Below, piece by piece: positions 1 through 10,867 of a stretch of 64,000 bases of DNA. The DNA lies in NCBI RefSeq assembly GCF_027409185.1, contig NC_084471.1, forward strand, positions 9,900,035-9,964,034. Reading direction: 5' to 3'. The notes below the pieces were generated by a model. The model saw only the letters and a program-made list of their open reading frames with translations. It made no database searches and was not told where the DNA came from. The position numbers and the translations under genes were made by a program. The DNA is from Cynocephalus volans. Its lineage: Eukaryota; Chordata; Mammalia; Dermoptera; Cynocephalidae. Positions within the stretch are counted from its first letter, which is position 1. Each line of letters starts with the position of its first letter.

Positions 1-1050
1 CAGTAAGATGCTCTCTCCCTCCTGCTCCTCTGGCACCCAGAGCAAACCTTGGTCATATTACCTGCCTTGTCCCTGGCACATCTATCAACATTCAGCAGAA
101 GGGACCACGTAGATGCTGCTGTTCAAATGTGTCCTGTGCACCAACGGCTTCAGCAGCACAAGGGGGCTTGTTAGGAATGCAGAATCTCAGGCCTCACCCA
201 GACCTACAGAATCTTAATTCGCATTTAACAAGACCACAGGTGATTCATTTGTGCCTTAAAATTTGAGAAGCACTAATGACTGGTGAGAAGCTTCAGCAAG
301 GTAAGGGGGCAAGAGATTTTAAAGTTCAAGTTGCTTTTTTCATTGCTTTGGTTTTGGTGAGCCTGCGGTGGGGGTGGAGACAGCCTATTGAAATGACCTA
401 CACACATCCTAGAATGAAGAAAATTTTTAAAATAAAATAAATAAGTAAAAATTAAAAAGTAGACCAATGCAAACTTCAAGACTTAGATCAGGAATAGAAC
501 TGATTATTCTGCAAACAGCTGACAATTTCGGGTTGATGCTGTGCTGATCTGAGTAAGGCAGACAGATGCCAGGATATGTCAGCAAAAGGACCTGTCACAG
601 CATCAATTAAGAGAAATGTGAACAATGGCCCCTGTGTTGGAGCCAGCATGAAGTGGGAGAACAGCAGCAGCTGGGTAAGAAGAGAGACAGCTCTGTCCTG
701 GCAACAGGAAATTGCCCTGGGAAGATTGATTTGCTCATAGTGCAAAGTCACTGTGAAACCAGAAAAGGCTGAGTAGTGAGCCTTTTGTGCATGTTTGACT
801 CACCCAGGTTGTCCCGCTCAATATGTACTCAGCACTCCTATTGCTCAGAGAGTAGTCACAGGCAGTGGCACTTAAACAATGGACCCTTAAGCCTAACTTT
901 CTGAAAGGCACCGGTAATCTTTTATTGATACAAAATAGATGTCTGAGGGAGATTTAAGCTCTCCTAGAGAGCAGTGGGTGTGGGGAGGAAAGAGGGCTGT
1001 AATGATGGCCTTTGTGTACCCAAGAGAATGCTGCAACAGGAGCGTCACCA
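1..1050. other. intergenic, no gene seen
   Basis: No exon-like or conserved coding stretch is visible on either strand. Open frames are short and have no recognisable protein features. A short A/T-rich run lies near 420-445. Nothing else could be assigned by eye. Confidence 0.5.
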
Positions 1051-1209
1051 TTTGTTGAGCGTCTGCCTCCACGTGCCAGTGCACGTGCCTGATTCCGTTT
1101 GTTCTCTCCAGACATCACCCTCGTATTCTCATTCCTACAGCTGAAGAGACTGAAGCAGAGAGAGGTGACGTTATTTGGAGCATCTCACAGCTAACACATG
1201 GCAGAGATG
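1051..1209 (+). repeat. MIR SINE fragment
   Basis: Follows the MIR layout: a 'gagcgtctgcc..cgtgccag' core, then 'attctcattcctacagctgaagagactgaagc', then 'catctcacagctaacacatggcagag'. Divergence is high, as expected for this old mammalian tRNA-derived SINE. It directly abuts the LTR that follows. Confidence 0.7.
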
Positions 1210-1210
1210 G

Positions 1211-1657
1211 TGTTATGGGTTGAATTCTGTCCCCCCCCCCAAAAGATATGTTGAAGTCCTAACCTCTAATACCTCAGAATATAACCTTATTTGGAAATAG
1301 GGTCCTTGCAGATGTAATTAGTTAAGACGAGGTCATGCTGGAGTAGGTTGGGCCCTTAATCACATATGACTGGTGTCCTTACAAGAAGAGATGAGACGCA
1401 CAGGAATAGATGACTAAGTGACAACAGAGTCAGAGGTTGGAGTGATACATCTAGTAGCCGAGCAGTGCCAGGACTGCAAACACCAGAAGCCAGAAGAGTC
1501 AAAGAAGGATTCTCCCCTTCCTGTTTCAGAGGGAATGGGACATTGCCAACACCTTGATTTTGGACTTCCAGCCTCCAGAATTGTGAGGCAGTAAATTTCT
1601 GGTGTTGTAATCCACCCAGCTTGGTACTTGTTATGGCAGCCCTGGGAAACGAATACA
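1211..1657 (+). repeat. MaLR solo LTR, MLT1-like
   Basis: Starts TGTTATGGGTTGAATTCTGT with a C-run, then 'aaaagatatgttgaagtcc', 'ccttatttggaaataggg', 'gactggtgtccttacaag', and ends with the typical 'ttatggcagccctggg' and AATACA. Flanking pentamers GATGG and GTTGG are a near-match target duplication, so this looks like a complete solo LTR. It is an old, non-coding endogenous retroviral relic with no internal region nearby. The subfamily is not certain. Confidence 0.75.
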
Positions 1658-1659
1658 GT

Positions 1660-3727
1660 TGGGATTCAGAAAGTCAAGTCTGAACAAGTATGGTTTTCCC
1701 GTTGATGTCACCCTGCAGACATGACGCGGACAGAGCCATGTGGGATGCTTGGATTGCCAGCATCCACACACACACGCCCACTCCGGATCCCTCCCTTGCA
1801 CATAGTGGGACGGTCGTCCACAGTCACGGTGGGGTATGGGGGTGCTGCTGGGAGGGCTTCCCTGGTGGAGCTGACCCCTGAAAAGGAAGAGGTCAAACTC
1901 CTGCCTGAAGGGCTCCTTTAAACCCCATGATTTTATAAAGAAAGAAAGTGACAAGGAATTGTGTCGTAGTCAGGCCCCATGGAAGAAGAACCAGAGGAGA
2001 AACCTGTAAGGGGAAAATGCTGGGGTAGGATGTGGATTCAGGGGAAGTCCAGCCTCAGCCTGACCCCATGGCGAGCTGTGGAGCATAAATCACCCCTCAG
2101 AGGTTGTTCCCACAAAAGGCAAGGGGCTGGGCTATTATTCTCTCTCCGTAGCCTGGTCATTGGCCTTGGGGGTGGCCACAACCTCACAGGCATGTCCTCA
2201 GCCAAGAGCAAGCCTTTAGAGGGCACAAGTGTGAGCCATTTGCAGCCAACACCTGCAGCAGCTAGGGATGGCAGTGAAACAGGTCTGACAGGGCACCTGC
2301 ACATCTGTCATCACGGGAATGTTGTAGTAAAAGGAATCCTGGCTTTGCCCACCCACTGGCTATGCCACCTAAGTCACCAAACAGTGCTCAGGCTTTTCCT
2401 TGTCCCCAAAATGTGTGTTTATGTAGCGGTGGGAAGAGACGGGGAGGCAGGGGGCAGAAAGAAGGAGCTCACTAGATGGTGATCAGGGTCTCTCCTTATG
2501 CGATGCTGGAGAAATAAGGGGCATGGGAGGAAAAAGGTAGTGCTGGCAGAATTCCTCATCGTTTCATAATCTGTGTTTCAACAACGACACATAGCCTTTG
2601 ACTTCTTCCTCCTCTGAAACTCATTATTTAAAGGAAAGTTTGACTACAAATCAAAATACGTTTAGAAAGAAAGACTTGGATCAATGAATGGGTGCTGGTT
2701 TTCTTGATAAGTCATGGAGATCCAGGGGTGTTTGGAGAACTTGTCAACTCTCTGAAATGAGGTGATGCCCTCCGCCTTCCTCATCGTCATGCCTCAGAAA
2801 ACAAACCAAACCAAACCAAGCCTTCTTTGGTTCTACCATCAAGGATAAAACCAAGGGCTGAAGCCCTTCCTTCACTGGAAGCAGCACCATGGGGGTGCAG
2901 GGGGCGAATGAGAGAGGAGAGATGGTTCTGTCCACAGTGCAGGACATTCTCATGGAGAGATTGGTTTGGGGGCCTGTGCAGAGTCACACTGTTGTTCCAG
3001 CCAGGTTTGTCATTCTGTAGTCCCCCATGGCGCTTTCTTCAGGGCTGGTCTGGGACCCTTTGTCCCTGCTTATTTATCTGATTTTGCCCATTTTATCTGT
3101 TGCCTCCATGGTCTGGGGAGCTGGCCAGTCTCTGCTCTCATCTTGCTGGCAGTGGAAGATAAGGACAGGCTGGCCACAGACAAACCATGAAACAACGACA
3201 CAGTCCCCTCCACTGCCTCACAGTGCCCCCTGCTCACATAGCCCTCCAGATGCCTGTCTGCACTGTCCCCCTCTCTCCCCTGCAGGGCTTTTCCCCCACA
3301 TCCCCATGCCCTTGCCTCCAATTACCCCATTACCTGTTTAGAAACCAGCCTGAAGGAGGAGTCAGACCCTTCCCCAAGCTCACCAGTGTCCTCCACACTT
3401 TCATGCCTGCTGAGGCCCACGTGGCGAGCAGAAGTCTGCTGTTACTCTCCCTCGGGGCGAGTTTCGTTTTTGTACCTCCAGCAGAGTATTGAGCTGAAAA
3501 ACGAAGCTCCCGTGGAAGAATTTTAGAACTTGGGCAGTGAGCAGCAGAGATGAGAGGTGGGAGGGGAGGCTCAGGCTTTCCTATAGTTTCTAGAATCCCA
3601 TACTTACTACTGGTTCATTTCACACTATTAATCGAGCCAGGGCAGTTGGAGGGGGAGGTGTATTGTAGGGAAAATATAGGAGAATGGTCAGGGCCCCTCA
3701 GATGTTCAGAATCTTGCTGAGCATTTG
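1660..3727. other. intergenic, no gene seen
   Basis: GC-moderate sequence with open frames up to 167 codons on the plus strand (1979-2482), but without domain features, splice context or a protein I recognise. No repeat family could be assigned with confidence. Confidence 0.4.
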
Positions 3728-4070
3728 ATGTAAATATGCACGTGCACCCAGGTGTTCCTTGGCTATTATCTGATGTAGATGCACGTGGGCACCTAGGTGT
3801 TCCTGGGTTGTATGACTGCTGCTGGAGGCTGTTGCTGCAAGCTCTTGCTGCCAGGGCCCCCGGGACCCTTCGGGGAGGCCACTGCTGGTGCTGCTGGAGG
3901 CTGCTGCTGCTGAGGAAGCTGAGGACTGAGCTTGTGTCATCTGCCAACAGCTCCCAGGATCTTTCCCAATTACCTAGCGTGGACCTGCGTGTGAGGGGTC
4001 TGGTGATCCAGCCAGGCATGTGAGGGGTCTGGTGACCCAGCCTGGCATGTGAGAGTCTGTGACCCAGTCT
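3728..4070 (+). repeat. cluster of imperfect short tandem duplications
   Basis: Three local duplications sit side by side. One has two copies of a roughly 45-bp unit containing 'gatgta.atgcacgtg..caccyaggtgttcc' (3728-3807). The second is a CTG/GCT-rich stretch with 'gctgctgctggagg' repeated (3815-3910). The third has about three copies of a 30-bp unit containing 'ggcatgtgaggggtctggtga' variants (3986-4070). Open frames on both strands here follow from the triplet composition. Confidence 0.7.
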
Positions 4071-4286
4071 GTGCAATGGGTTTGAAGGGTCTGTAAGTGC
4101 TAGCCCTAGCTTTAGCCCTAACCCGGCAATTTGTTACGTTGGCAGAATTCTGACAATTAGCATTGCCTTAACAATACATGTATAAATAGAGAATCGGCAA
4201 AATTTTATTCTTGTTTTAAACGGACACTCAGGATCTCTCCTGCTCTCTGTCTGTACCTCAGGCCCGGGCTGAGTGAACCCACTCCT

Positions 4287-4790
4287 GATGTGTGTGTGCA
4301 CAGGGGCATAGCTGTGTGGTGTGTGTGTCTGCAATGGGGGAATGTGAGGTATATGTGTGAGCTACGTGATGTGTGGTGTGTGAGCCATGTGTGCATGTGT
4401 TGGGAGGTGTGTGTGTTGTGTGTAATATGTGATGGGGGATGTGTGTGGTGTGAGGGGGTGTGCTATGTGTGGGGAGTAAGTGGGATGTGCGGGGTGTATC
4501 TGTGTGATATATGTGGTATCTGTAGGGTGTATCTGTGTGTGTGATGTATGTGGTGGGGTGGATGTATAGTGGGGGGAGAGATGTGGTATATGATCGTGCT
4601 ACGTGTGTTCTGATGTGTGTCTGTGTGACGTGTTATGCATGTGTAGGATGTGTGGTGTGTGTGGTGTGTGTTTGTAATGAGTGGTGTATATAGGTATGAG
4701 TTTGTGGTGTGGGGTGTACTTGGTGTGTGTTTATGTGTGTGGTGTGTGTTTGTGGTTATCGAGGGATGCGTGAGCTGTGGGGATGTGTGT
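4287..4790 (+). repeat. TG-rich minisatellite-like tract
   Basis: About 500 bp composed almost wholly of TGTG, GGTGTG and ATGTG words on the plus strand, with interspersed longer variants such as 'gtgtatctgtgtg'. It is strand-asymmetric in purine/pyrimidine use. It ends abruptly near 'gaagaaccttccagg'. Confidence 0.85.
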
Positions 4791-5075
4791 GAAGAACCTT
4801 CCAGGGTACTCTGGCTGACATAAGATATTCACCTTTTGCCTGTACCCTGGCCACTCAGCCCAGCTCCATCTCTATCTTCCCAAGCAGCTGCTGGGAAGAC
4901 TGGACAAGGGGGGACGATCAGTCTCTCAGCACGAGTTTATTGGATTTCTGCCCCAGGCCAAAGATGCCTTTAAAAGAGCCACGCAGGAGAATCTGATACT
5001 AGCACAGGATTTGGGGCACATCTCCCAGACTCCAAAGGCCTCAGCAGGAGTGAAGGCCAGAGATAAACAGGAAAG

Positions 5076-7106
5076 TTTTGTTTTAATTGTGGTAAAATAC
5101 ACTTAACATAAAATTTATCATCTTAACCATTGTCAAGTGTAGCTTCAGTGGCATTAATGTGCATTCACGTTATTGTACTACCCTCACCTCCGTTCACCTC
5201 TAGGACTTTTTTCATCTTCCCAAACTCCACACCCATTAAACAGTAACTTCCTGTTGCCTCCTAGCCCACCCTGCGGTAACCACCGTTCCACTTTCTGTCT
5301 CTGTCTACGGTCACATCACCCTGAACGCGCCCAATCTCGTCTGATCTCGGAAGCTGAGCAGTGTTGGGCCTGGTTCGTTCTTGGATGGGAGACCACTTTC
5401 CGTCTCTGTGAATTTGACGACCTTAAGCACCTCATAAATCATACAATATTTGTCCTTTTGTGGCTGCTTATTTCACTTAGCTTAATGTCCTCAAGCTTCA
5501 TCCATATTGTCATAGGTGTCTGCATGTCATTTATTTTTAAGGCTAAATAATATCCCATTGTGTGTGTACACCACATGTGTTTATCCACACCCATCAGTGG
5601 ACACGAATTGCTTCCATCTTTTGGCTATTGCGAATAATGCTGCTATAAACATGGTATACGACTATCTGTTCAAGTCCCTGCTTTCAGAAGTGGAATTGCT
5701 GGATTAGATGGTAATTCTATTTTTAATTTTTGAGGACCTGCTATGCTGTTTTGCACAACAGTTGTATACTCCCACCAGCAATGCACAAGGGTTGCAGTTT
5801 CTCCCCATCCTCAGCAACACTGGTTCTTTTCTTTTTTATAATAGCAATTCTCGTGGGTGTGAAGTAGTGTCTCATTGTGGTTTTGATTCGTGTTTCCCTA
5901 ATGCTTACTGATGTTGAACATCTTTTCATGTGCTTGTTGGCCATGTGTCTCTCTTCTCTGGAGAAATCTCTATTCAAATCCTTTGCCTGTTTTTTAATTG
6001 GGTTATTTGTTTTATTGTTGTTGAGTTGTCGATTTTTTTAACGTATATTCTGGATATTAATCTTTTATCAGATATATGATTTGCAAATATTTTCTCCCAT
6101 TCCATGGTTGCCTTTTCACTCTGTTGATTGTGTTTCTTGATGCACAAAAGTTTTTAATTTTGATGTAGCCTGGTTTACCTATTTTTTTCTTTTGTTGTCT
6201 ATGCTTTTGGTCTATCTAAGAAATCATTAACATATTCAACATTGTGAAGCTTTTCCCTGTGTTTTCTTCTAAGAGTATTATAGTTTTAACTCTTATGTTT
6301 AGGTCTTTGACCCATTTTTAGTTGATTTTTATATATAGTATAATTTAAGGGTCCAACTTGTATATACCCAGATCATTTCTGAAAGGAATCACAAGAAACT
6401 GCCTATTTCCAGGGAGTAACATTCTTCTGCATGTGGATATTCAGTTTTCCCAACAGTGTTTATTGAAAACACTATCCTTTCCCCATTGAAGGATCCCTTG
6501 TCAGAATCATTTGACCATACGTGCAAGGGTTTATTTTGGGTCTATATTCCATTGGTCTATATGTCTGTCTTTATGCCAGTGCCACACTGTTCTGATTACT
6601 GTAGCTTTGTAGCAAGTTTTGAAATAAGGGATGTGAGACCTCCAGCTTTGTGCTTCTTTTTCAAGATTTTTATTTTTGCTATTCAAAGTCCCTTGAGATT
6701 CCATATGAATTTTAGGATGGATTTTTTCAATTTCTACAAAAAAAAAAAAAGTCATTGGAATTTTGATAGGGATTGAATTGAATCTGTAGATTGCTGTGGA
6801 TAGTATTGACTTTATAACAATATTAAGTCTTCTAATCCATGAACAAAGAATGGCTTTCCATTTATTTGTGCCTTCTTTAGTTTCTTTCAGCAAGGTTTTG
6901 TAGTTTTCAGCACTAAGTCTTTCACCTCCTTGGTTAAGTTTTTTCCAAAGTATTTTATTCTTTTTGATGCTATTGTAAATTGAGTTGTCTTTGTAATTTC
7001 ACTTTCAGATTGTTAATTGTTAGTGTATAGAAACACGACTGATTTTTGTGTTGACTTTGTATCCTGCAACTTTGCTGAATTTGTGAGTTCTAACAGTTTT
7101 TTGGTG
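5076..7106 (-). mobile_element. old L1 3' half (L1M type), minus strand
   Basis: Read on the minus strand this is the 3' part of L1 ORF2 plus 3'UTR. The plus-strand cues are the L1M 3' end near 'ttaattgtggtaaaatacac', the mirrored 'tgttgaacatcttttcatgtgcttgttggcc' and 'ccattggtctatatgtctgtc' ORF2 segments, and 'cctgcaactttgctgaatttg' at the far end. Many stops and indels show it is long dead. It is interrupted by a 5S rRNA-derived insertion at 5303-5394. Confidence 0.85.
5303..5394 (+). pseudogene. 5S rRNA-derived insertion, 3'-truncated and tailless
   Basis: Matches nucleotides 1-92 of vertebrate 5S rRNA almost continuously from GTCTACGG to GGATGGGAGACC, with about ten substitutions and no gaps, including the internal A-box, intermediate and C-box region. 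The last about 29 nt of 5S are missing and there is no poly(A). It lies inside an L1 relic and is bracketed by ACTTTCTGTCTCTG (5290-5303) and ACTTTCCGTCTCTG (5395-5408), a 13/14 target-site duplication. It is therefore an inserted pseudogene copy, not a functional rRNA gene. Confidence 0.9.
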
Positions 7107-7220
7107 GAGAAGGAAGATTTTTTAATTTTCCAGTTGATGAGGAAAGTGAATGCCTTCATGAATGGATTAACCAATTAATAGATTAATGGGTTATCATGGG
7201 AGTAGAACAGGAAGCTACAA

Positions 7221-7300
7221 GAGGGATCTTCAGAAAGTTCATGGAAAGATTCACATTATTGTTTAATTCAATTTTTCCAACAACTTTTTGAACTACCCTC
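7221..7300 (+). mobile_element. 80-bp palindromic MITE-like element
   Basis: The ends are inverted repeats: 5' GAGGGATCTTCAGAAAGTTC, and 3' read in reverse GAGGGTAGTTCAAAAAGTTG. There is no coding capacity. A second copy occurs at 55808-55876. Size and hairpin form fit a non-autonomous DNA transposon; the parent family was not identified. Confidence 0.65.
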
Positions 7301-7304
7301 ATAA

Positions 7305-7531
7305 ATAAAAAGGAAGAGAGCAGTGAACATGCTCTTGCCCTCTCATCATGTGATGCCCTGTGCCACCCTGCGACTCTGCAGAGTCCCCACCAGGAAGAAG
7401 GCCCACACCAGATGCACCCCCTGGACCTTGGACTTCCCAGCCTCCAAACTGTAAGAAATAAATTCCGTTTCTTTATAAATTACCCAGTTTCAATTATCCT
7501 GTTAAAAGCAACAGAAAATGGACTGAGACAG
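7305..7531 (+). repeat. MaLR LTR 3' part, MST-like
   Basis: Contains the recognisable run 'tgccctctcatcatgtgatg', 'gactctgcagagtccccacc', 'ccttggacttcccagcctcc', 'aagaaataaatt' (polyadenylation signal) and 'ataaattacccag'. It ends near 'caacagaaaatggactgaga'. This is the 3' half of an LTR; the 5' half is absent or unrecognisable. Confidence 0.7.
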
Positions 7532-8900
7532 GTAATGCCTCTCCTGTGAAGTTCTGGTTTTTTTCATTTTATGGACTCTGGTTCCTGTATTTGATTGTTG
7601 TTCACTCTTGGCTTTGACCTCTAGGATTCTTGGAGCCAAGTTTATGGACCATGTTAGCAACTGTACAGGAAAAATTATTATACATTTATGGATGCTAATC
7701 TTACTCTTGGTTTCATTATTTTCCTTCCCCTTGTTTTCCTTCCACTTCAATTCCCAAAGCTATTCGTTTTCTTCCTTGACATTGCATGTATTTTTGTAAG
7801 CCATCTCAAGTTCTTTGTGCAATGAAGTGGGTATAAATAAAACACATACATGCATAAATATATCCATCCATGCAAAACTAAAATATGAATTTGAATTGAA
7901 TATCCAGAAGCCGACTTGACCTTTCTTCTTCCTGTGCTGCTCAGAGTGGCACACTGGCCTCCCTCTCCCCTGATCTTGCTGCAGGATTCCCCCAGCCACC
8001 CCCCTCCAGCCTGCCCCTGGGGCCAGCAGCCTCACTTTCCTGTTACTCCTGAGATAGTCCAGGTCATCATAACTCTTCCAGGCCCTTCTGCCCCAGCCAA
8101 AGGCTAGGGAGAAAGGCTGCCCAGGACTCCCACACACTGTAAAAGCTTTGCCCAGAGCAGGGGCAGGGAAGACAGGGCAGGAGGGGGAAGAATTCTTGGT
8201 GGCTGCAGCCCACCCTGCAACAGGGAGCAGCTCTGATGTCGTGTCACTGCATTCTCCCTGTGCAGTCATTCAGCCGAGTGCCCCGGTCACTCCCTCCCAC
8301 GAACCAGCATCTTATGCCTCATTGTGAGAAAGCAATTTGCATCCGACCAGCGGGATTAGGTAAGACAGATGAGGCAGCCTGCTTTCTCATCTCACAAACC
8401 CCTTTCATCTTGTGGAAGCCACTGTGCTGAAGGAGGATGGAACAGTTTTGTTTTAATGTGTCCCCCGCAGGCTGAGTTTCAGATTTGTGGCTCATCTGCC
8501 TTAGACATGTGGGTGAGTCAACAGCTGGGAATGCTGCAGTGTGAGGACCAAACACACTTGAACCCTACCTGGCCTTGGCCTCCAGCTGCTGCCCAGGGCA
8601 GCTGTTTGAAGTCAGAGGGAGGGAGAGACCAGTCTGTTTGCAATACGTGGGGTGGATGTTGGGGCTCCTGGGGCATTGACCTGAGCAGTGCTGTGGGAAA
8701 TGGGGTACAGGACTCAGAAAAGCATCTCCAGCTTTGCTGTCCCCCCCGGGCTTCTCCCTTGGGATGGAAAGCTATCCAAGAGAGCAGAGAGTGAGACCTT
8801 TCCAATCCTCAGTGGTTTTGCCTGCAAAATGGGCATTTGATATTACTGGGCTCACAGAGTTGTTGGAAGGATTAAAAAGTAATAGTGAGTGCTTTAATAG
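7532..8900. other. intergenic, no gene seen
   Basis: Both strands have open frames near 7760-8800, but none has a recognisable domain or exon borders. No repeat was confidently assigned. Confidence 0.4.
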
Positions 8901-8904
8901 CTCT

Positions 8905-9125
8905 CATTACTTGCCTGTCATCATTGTAAGCACTTTACATACAATAACTCATTTAATTCTTACAACACCCTCAGGTATTACTATCTCCATTTTTCAGAGG
9001 GGAAAACTGAGGCTCAGGGAGTATAAGTAATTTGCTTAGGTTCACACAGCTGGTGGATGACAGAGCTGGGATCTGAACCCAAGTAATCCAGTTTCAGAGT
9101 CTGTGCCTTTAAGCACCATGGCATG
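8905..9125 (+). repeat. MIR SINE, nearly complete
   Basis: Shows the diagnostic MIR order: 'gtaagcactttacatacaataactcatttaattc', 'ctatctccatttttcagaggggaaaactgaggctcaggga', 'cttaggttcacacagctggtggatgacagagctgggatctgaaccc', then 'ctgtgcctttaagcacc'. Confidence 0.9.
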
Positions 9126-9410
9126 TCTACAAAGAGCCTTCTGCAGTGCCTGACACTCAGAGGGCACACATTCAAAGTACACTGAACCACTGATCCTGAC
9201 TTGCTCTGGGAGGTGAGCTCCAAAAAGGCAGATTCACTGGAAGCTCCACCTTCCCTTCCACAGGTCGGGGTTCATCTTGGCACTCCTGGTGTGTCCCTCC
9301 ATCCATGCACCTAGCACCTTGGGCTTGGGTTAAGATGCTCTGTTTACTTCTTTGTCTCCCCTGATTGACTGCTCGTCTTCCCATATTCAAGCACTTAACA
9401 TAGTTCTTGA

Positions 9411-9432
9411 TATATATATATATATATATATA
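9411..9432. repeat. (TA)n microsatellite
   Basis: An uninterrupted run of TA dinucleotides of about 11 units. Confidence 0.9.
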
Positions 9433-9611
9433 AAATAGTTTCTTCTTTTAGCACTGGAGCCATGAGATTCCCCAACAAGTGGTGAACCTATCTCTGGGTG
9501 ACCTCATCTTCCTCCTGGTGGCCTGGGCCAGAGACATCACTTTCTAATCTGCTCTTTTCTGCTTTCATGTCTCAAGCAACCTGGAGGGCCTTCTTTTTGA
9601 GGTCCCTTGCA

Positions 9612-10549
9612 GTCAATTGATCTTCAACAAAGGTGCCAAGAACACGCAATGAGGCAAGGACAGTCTCTTCAATAAATGGTTTTGGGAAAACTAGATATTT
9701 ACATAGAGAAGAATAAGATTGGACCCTTATCTTACACCATATATGAAAATCAACTCAAAATAGATTAAAGACTTAAACATAAGATCTGAAACTGTAAAAA
9801 TGCCAGAAGAAAACATAGGGGAAAAACTTCTTGACATTGGTTTGGGCAAGAATTTTTTGGATATGACCCCAAAAGCACAAGGAAAAATAGACAAATGGGA
9901 ATGCATCAAACTAAAAATCTTCATAGTAAAGGAAACAATCAACAGAGTAAAGAGACAAACTGTGGAATAGGAGAAAATGTTTGCAAGCCATATATCTGAA
10001 AAGTGGTTAAGATTCATAATATACAAGGAACTCAAACAACTCAATAGCAAGAAAACAAATAACCTGATTTAAAAATAGGCAAAGGACCTGAATAGAAATT
10101 CAGGGGAAAAAACCCATACAAATGGCTAACAGGTATATGAAAAAAGTGTTCAGGCTGGCCAGTTAGTTCAGCTGGTTAGAATGTAGCCTTACAACACCAA
10201 GGTCACGGGTTCAGATCCTCATACCCACCAGCCACCAAAAACATAAGGTTAAAAAGTCAAATGAGTAAAATAAAATATCAACAGTGATTCCTAATATCAT
10301 AAAACAGTGTTTGAATTTCAACAGAAAAAAAGAAAAAAATACTCAGCATCACTAATCAGGAAATGCAAATCAAGACCACAAATCACACCTGTTAGAATGC
10401 TATCATCAGAAAACACAAGATAACAAGTGTTGGCAAGAATGCGGAGAAAAGGGAACCCTCTACACTGTTGGTGGGAATGTCAATCGGTACAGCCATTATG
10501 GAAAACAGCATGGAGGTACCTCAAAAAATTAAAAATAGAACTATTAAGT
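9612..10549 (+). mobile_element. L1 ORF2 3' fragment with nested SINE
   Basis: Plus-strand remnant of the ORF2 C-terminal region: 'ttcaacaaaggtgccaag', 'gattggacccttatcttacacc', 'gatatgaccccaaaagcacaagg', 'atcactaatcaggaaatgcaaatcaa', 'ctacactgttggtgggaatgtcaatcgg'. Frames are broken by stops. One tRNA-derived SINE interrupts it at 10154, and a second inserted at its right-hand end at 10562. Confidence 0.85.
10154..10333 (+). mobile_element. tRNA-Ile-like SINE (monomer) with unique 3' tail
   Basis: The head GGCTGGCCAGTTAGTTCAGC followed by 'ggttagaatgtagccttacaacaccaaggtcacgggttcagatcc' resembles a tRNA-Ile body, with A-box-like TAGTTCAGCTGG and B-box-like GGTTCAGATCC. The tRNA part ends about 10238. 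Another roughly 90 bp of non-SINE, A-rich sequence follows before the L1 resumes. Flanks 'aaaaaagtgttcag' and 'aaaaaaatactcag' are a weak (11/14) target duplication. Confidence 0.75.
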
Positions 10550-10561
10550 TTGAAAAGTGCT

Positions 10562-10659
10562 AGTGCCAGCTTGTGGCTCACTTGGGAGAGCGTGGTGCTG
10601 ACAGCACCAAGTCAAGGGTTAAGATCCCCTTACTGGTCATCTTTAAAAATTTTTTTAAA
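10562..10659 (+). mobile_element. tRNA-derived SINE with perfect 16-bp TSD
   Basis: The body 'gtgccagcttgtggctcact' continues through a B-box-like 'gggttaagatcc' and an A/T-rich tail. The target duplication AAGTTTGAAAAGTGCT occurs at 10546-10561 and 10660-10675 without mismatch, so the insertion is comparatively recent. Confidence 0.9.
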
Positions 10660-10867
10660 AAGTTTGAAAAGTGCTGGCCATAACTACCCTCCCCCACCTC
10701 CAGCTAAGATAACACGTGTCACCTGTTTTGTGTGTATTTGAAAGCGTTTCAAAAAAACAAACGATTCTCATCTCTTTCAGTACTTACTGCAATTTTCTAA
10801 CCTCATCTGAAACCAAAGTCCTCATCCCTGTCATTCAGCAGGAAGCTAGTAAAGGCATCATTATCTT

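Noticed and set aside
1979-2482. 167-codon plus-strand frame
   Set aside because: No homology recognised, no splice or promoter context, ordinary composition; treated as chance.
4100-4127. Interstitial telomere repeat
   Set aside because: Only two or three degenerate CCCTA-type words; too short to call.
5303-5394. Functional 5S rRNA gene
   Set aside because: Lacks the last about 29 nt and a T-run terminator, is diverged, and sits as a target-duplicated insertion in an L1.
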